Made by a program: the position numbers and the translations under genes. Below the pieces are notes generated by a model. It was not told the DNA's origin. It ran no database searches and worked only from the letters and a program-made list of their open reading frames with translations. Shown one piece after another: positions 8,671-10,902 of a DNA stretch of 10,902 bases; positions within the stretch are counted from its first letter, which is position 1; each line of letters opens with the position of its first letter. The DNA lies in the NCBI GenBank assembly GCA_019243895.1, contig JAFATP010000091.1, positions 1 through 10,902 of the forward strand. The letters are read 5' to 3'. Source of the stretch: Alphaproteobacteria bacterium. GTDB taxonomy: Bacteria > Pseudomonadota > Alphaproteobacteria > Rickettsiales > SXRF01.

Positions 8671-9903
8671 TCATTGCGCCGCTTTTCCCCCATGCTTATG
8701 CGGCTTCTCCTTTCCGCTCTCTTCCTTCGGTTCTTTCTGCGCCTCATCGGCCAGCGTCACCTTTGAGCCGTCCTGCAGCTTGGCCATGCCGTCGGTGACC
8801 ACCTGGTCGCCGTCGCTCAGTCCCTTCTCGATCACGCTGTCCTCGCCCTCGCTGATGCCCACGCTCACCGGCTGCATTTTTACCGTTTGATCCGGCTGCA
8901 GCAGGAATACATACGGCCCCTGCGGGCCGCGCTGCACGGCGGCGGTCGGCACGGTGAGCGCCTGGTTTTCCACCGTCAGCAGCATACGCACATTCGCAAA
9001 TCCTCCCGGCCACAGCATGCGCTGGGCATTAGGAAATGTGGCCTTGAGCTTGATGGTGCCGGTGGCCTGGTCGATCTGATTATCCACCAGCTCCAGCACT
9101 CCCTCATCCAGGGGAGTGCGGTTGTCGGCATCCAGCGCCGCCACCTTGAGCTTGCCCTGCGCGGCGGTTTGCCGGTTGATCGCCTGGAGGTTCTGCTGCG
9201 GCAGGCTGAACAGCACCGAAATCGGCTGCAGCTGCGTGATCACCACCACGCCGTTGGCATCCGCGCTGTGCACGATATTACCGACATCCACCTGGCGGAT
9301 GCCGGTGCGCCCGTCAATGGGCGAAGCGATGGCGGTATAGCTAAGCTGGGTGCGCGCATTGTCCACCGCGCCCTGGTCCGCCTGCACGGTCGCTTCAAGC
9401 TGGTGCACGGTGGCGCGCTGCGTGTCCACCGTCTGCGCGGAAATGCTGTTGCCCAGATTCACGTAACGCGTCAGGTCGCGCCGGGCGTTTTCCAGCAGCG
9501 CCTGATCCTTGGCCTTCGTGCCCAGCGCCTGCTCCAGTTGCGCCTGAAAGACGCGCGGGTCGATCTTCGCCAGCAGATCGCCCTTATGCACGTCCTGGCC
9601 TTCGCGGAACGCCACCTCGATCAGTTGGCCGTCCACCTGCGAACGCACCGTGACGGTGTTATACGCCTGCACGGTGCCGAGCCCGTTCAGATAAACGGGA
9701 ATGTCCTTGCGCACCGCCGGGGCCACCGCTACCGGCGCAGGCTGGCTCTTATGGTCCTTGCCCGCCTGCTTGCCGCTGCCGGGAATCAGCCAGAAGGCCA
9801 GTCCCGCCAGCGCCAGCAACAGCAGAACCACCCACAGCCAGCGGCGGTTGGGCTGTCTGCGCGCCGGTGGGTTAGGCGGCATTCCCGCGTGCCGGAAGCT
9901 CAT
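8671..9903 (-). CDS. mdtA: MdtA-like periplasmic adaptor (membrane fusion protein) of the RND pump
   Basis: This adaptor links the inner-membrane RND trimer to the outer-membrane channel. It has a single N-terminal anchor (WLWVVLLLLALAGLAFWLI, about 28-46 counted from the longest start). The first half-lipoyl segment follows (RSQVDGQLIEVAFREGQDV, 93-111). A coiled-coil hairpin spans about 125-195, then the second lipoyl half (SYTAIASPIDGRTGIRQVD), a beta-barrel (about 230-310) and a membrane-proximal domain. A Lys/Glu/His-rich tail, about 394-416, ends the protein. Overall length matches E. coli MdtA (about 415). The start is uncertain. The frame is open to GTG at 9921, with a second GTG at 9915 preceded by AGGTGAGA, a reasonable ribosome-binding site. 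ATG at 9903 is used here as the conventional start but has a poor one. The choice moves only the cytoplasmic N-terminus by up to six residues. It is first in the operon, just downstream of a promoter-like signal. Confidence 0.93.
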   Translation of the reverse strand: MSFRHAGMPPNPPARRQPNRRWLWVVLLLLALAGLAFWLIPGSGKQAGKDHKSQPAPVAVAPAVRKDIPVYLNGLGTVQAYNTVTVRSQVDGQLIEVAFREGQDVHKGDLLAKIDPRVFQAQLEQALGTKAKDQALLENARRDLTRYVNLGNSISAQTVDTQRATVHQLEATVQADQGAVDNARTQLSYTAIASPIDGRTGIRQVDVGNIVHSADANGVVVITQLQPISVLFSLPQQNLQAINRQTAAQGKLKVAALDADNRTPLDEGVLELVDNQIDQATGTIKLKATFPNAQRMLWPGGFANVRMLLTVENQALTVPTAAVQRGPQGPYVFLLQPDQTVKMQPVSVGISEGEDSVIEKGLSDGDQVVTDGMAKLQDGSKVTLADEAQKEPKEESGKEKPHKHGGKAAQ

Positions 9904-9934
9904 ATCGGAGGACACTCTCACCTGGATTTTAGTG

Positions 9935-9964
9935 CTTATAAAGGCTTAACATTAATACGTTAAA
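9935..9964 (-). promoter_or_regulatory. Candidate sigma70-type promoter of the efflux operon
   Basis: On the minus strand TTTAAC (9959-9964) and TATAAG (9935-9940) are separated by 18 bp. The -10 box matches consensus at 5 of 6 positions; the -35 box is weak. Transcription would begin near 9928, shortly before the mdtA start region (9921/9915/9903). An alternative upstream pair, TTGAAT (9990-9995) with TATACC (9969-9974), has a short 15-bp spacer. The prediction is by eye only. Confidence 0.4.
9946..9963. promoter_or_regulatory. Small dyad overlapping the efflux promoter (possible operator)
   Basis: TTAAC (9946-9950) and GTTAA (9959-9963) form an inverted repeat around the AT-rich core ATTAATAC. 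It lies between and over the candidate -35 and -10 boxes of the efflux operon, where a repressor could act. AT-rich DNA yields such short dyads by chance, and no regulator gene is in the window, so this is only a suggestion. Confidence 0.2.
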
Positions 9965-10000
9965 GGAAGGTATAGTCTTCGGGTTATTTATTCAACTTTA

Positions 10001-10009
10001 TGCTATAAA
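10001..10009 (+). promoter_or_regulatory. Candidate extended -10 promoter for the COQ10-like gene
   Basis: TGCTATAAA is an extended -10 element (TGn followed by TATAAA); no good -35 is seen at the usual distance. A transcript would begin near 10016, leaving about 20 nt before the ATG at 10037. It sits in the AT-rich intergenic island shared with the divergent efflux operon. Confidence 0.35.
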
Positions 10010-10036
10010 TCACAAAATGATATAAAAACGCCATCT

Positions 10037-10495
10037 ATGCCGTCGCATCACGAAACGCAGACCCTCCCCTATACGCCCCGGCAATTATTCGCCTTGGTGG
10101 CGGATGTGGAGGCTTATCCTCAGTTTCTGCCCTGGTGCAGCGCGGTGCGCATCCTGGAGCGGGGGGAGAATAGCTTTCTGGCAGAACTTTCCATCAATTT
10201 CAAAGGCTTTCCAGGAAATTATGTCTCGCGCGTCACCCTGCATCCGCCTGAGGAGGAAATGGGGCTCTGCGCCATCGAAGTCGTCGCCGTGCGCGGGCCG
10301 TTCACGCATCTGTCCAACCGCTGGCGCTTCTCGCCGCTGGAAGGCGGTGGGGCCTGCGTCGATTTCGCGCTGGATTTCTCCTTCCGCTCCGGCCTGCTGG
10401 AACGCATGATCGGGCCGCTCTTCGCCCGCGCCACCGGCACCATGGTAAAGGCGTTCAAGGAACGGGCGGAGCGGTTATACGGCGCGGCCGGATAA
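10037..10495 (+). CDS. COQ10/RatA-family START-domain protein
   Basis: This is a 152-residue START/polyketide-cyclase-like protein. Family members include mitochondrial and bacterial COQ10, lipid-binding proteins thought to help ubiquinone function in respiration, and E. coli RatA, described as a toxin that blocks ribosome subunit joining. Visible hallmarks are HETQTLPYTPRQLFALVADV (5-24), then YPQFLPWC (27-34), GPFTHLSNRWRF (87-98) and the C-terminal helix FARATGTMVKAFKERAERLY (129-148). Length is normal for alphaproteobacterial members, where the COQ10 role is the more likely one. No clear ribosome-binding site precedes the ATG, but the conserved N-terminus fixes the start closely. In many alphaproteobacteria this gene follows lipA; here it instead stands divergent from the efflux operon. 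Its last 21 bp overlap the converging downstream gene. The symbol is left empty because the coq10 and ratA assignments cannot be decided from sequence. Confidence 0.93.
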   Translation: MPSHHETQTLPYTPRQLFALVADVEAYPQFLPWCSAVRILERGENSFLAELSINFKGFPGNYVSRVTLHPPEEEMGLCAIEVVAVRGPFTHLSNRWRFSPLEGGGACVDFALDFSFRSGLLERMIGPLFARATGTMVKAFKERAERLYGAAG

Positions 10496-10902
10496 ACGGG
10501 GTAAATGCGCTATTTTAGTGAAAATCAGGGAGGACAGTTCCTGCGGGCACCACAGCTCGGTGGCGGAAGGATGGCCTATGGTGAATTTATGAGAGAAAAA
10601 TCCGAATTCCTTGTGCAGATGCAATGCGTCTTCCGCCACATTCCCGGCGCGGTCATGCGACAGCGCGATCTGATTCCACGGGATCAGCAGCGGGCGCAGT
10701 CCCAAACGGTAATGCAGCGGCGGCGCCAGATAAAGCCCGTCGTCCCGCACTTCCGCCTTGCTCCCTTTATAAGTGATCAGGCCGATCTTGATGGTGAACG
10801 CGTGCGGATGAGCCGGACGAATTTCCCGCGGCGCGCAGAACCTCTTCATTAACGCGCTCCAGGAGCGCCGGTGCAGAAACGATTGCCGCGCATACATGCT
10901 GC
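10475..10902 (-). CDS. Conserved-looking hypothetical protein (5' end possibly beyond window)
   Basis: The frame is open from the window edge to TAA at 10475-10477; the first in-window ATG is at 10897, giving 140 residues. No membrane segment or signal peptide is evident. The central segment VRDDGLYLAPPLHYRLGLRP (50-69), followed by LLIPWNQIALS (70-80), resembles small proteobacterial proteins with a GLYL...PLFIPW..I pattern that I recall as uncharacterised, possibly PH-like beta-sandwich folds. The preceding SWSALMKRF (13-21) fits the N-terminal helix of such proteins. This resemblance is from memory and unverified. The N-terminus may begin upstream of the window. The gene converges on the COQ10-like gene with a 21-bp tail overlap. 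The opposite-strand frame at 10505-10852 is the weaker alternative because its product shows no recognisable pattern. Confidence 0.6.
   Translation of the reverse strand, partial: SMYARQSFLHRRSWSALMKRFCAPREIRPAHPHAFTIKIGLITYKGSKAEVRDDGLYLAPPLHYRLGLRPLLIPWNQIALSHDRAGNVAEDALHLHKEFGFFSHKFTIGHPSATELWCPQELSSLIFTKIAHLPRLSGRAV

Larger units (their letters stand above)
9922..10036. other. AT-rich divergent intergenic region
   Basis: This 115-bp stretch is clearly AT-rich while everything around it is GC-rich. It is the only divergent spacer in the window and must hold the start signals of both the efflux operon and the COQ10-like gene. No structural RNA or terminator hairpin is visible. Confidence 0.7.

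Noticed and set aside
8887..9963. 358-codon plus-strand frame opposite mdtA
   Set aside because: Shadow frame antisense to a well-supported adaptor, with shadow-like composition.
10037..10495. RatA toxin of a toxin-antitoxin pair
   Set aside because: No RatB-like partner gene follows; the next gene converges from the other strand. The family in alphaproteobacteria fits a COQ10 role better.
10512..10525. ATTTT...AAAAT hairpin as a terminator after the COQ10-like gene
   Set aside because: The stem is five A/T pairs with no GC part and no T tract, and it lies inside the opposing coding frame.

Overview
The window is high-GC, densely packed DNA with the look of an alphaproteobacterial chromosome. 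Three things point that way: the CarB C-terminus carries the motif style [14 protein letters not shown], a COQ10/RatA-like START protein is present, and the efflux outer-membrane partner is a NodT/OprM-type lipoprotein. The taxon is inferred from protein style; no rRNA or other marker is present. I see no tRNA, rRNA, CRISPR, transposase or phage gene.

Layout: (1) Positions 1-841, plus strand, hold the 3' quarter of carB (carbamoyl-phosphate synthase large subunit). (2) Positions 786-9921, minus strand, hold one compact tripartite RND efflux operon. In transcription order it is mdtA-like periplasmic adaptor, mdtB-like RND pump, mdtC-like RND pump, and NodT/OprM-family outer-membrane lipoprotein. 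mdtB and mdtC are 1 bp apart, and mdtC and the outer-membrane gene share an ATGA overlap. Only mdtA and mdtB are separated by a real gap (94 bp). (3) Positions 9922-10036 form an AT-rich intergenic island with divergent promoter-like signals. (4) Positions 10037-10495, plus strand, hold a COQ10/RatA-family START-domain gene. (5) Positions 10475-10902, minus strand, hold a conserved-looking hypothetical protein that may continue past the window edge.

The four efflux genes are enough to build a complete pump: inner-membrane MdtB/MdtC heterotrimer, periplasmic MdtA, and outer-membrane channel. No dedicated regulator (BaeSR, TetR or MarR type) lies in the window. carB and the COQ10-like gene are housekeeping and functionally unrelated to the pump.

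The core genes are well-known families, and I did not find a convincing undescribed system. The less ordinary signals are short repeats. A 12-bp tandem repeat sits exactly on the carB stop codon. It stacks six in-frame stops for carB while encoding an SLSP-repeat tail on the converging efflux gene. A 22-bp relative of it (20/22 identical) lies in the mdtA-mdtB gap, where G-rich and C-rich segments could fold over the mdtB ribosome-binding site. A 7-bp x 3 repeat lies inside an apparent insertion in CarB.
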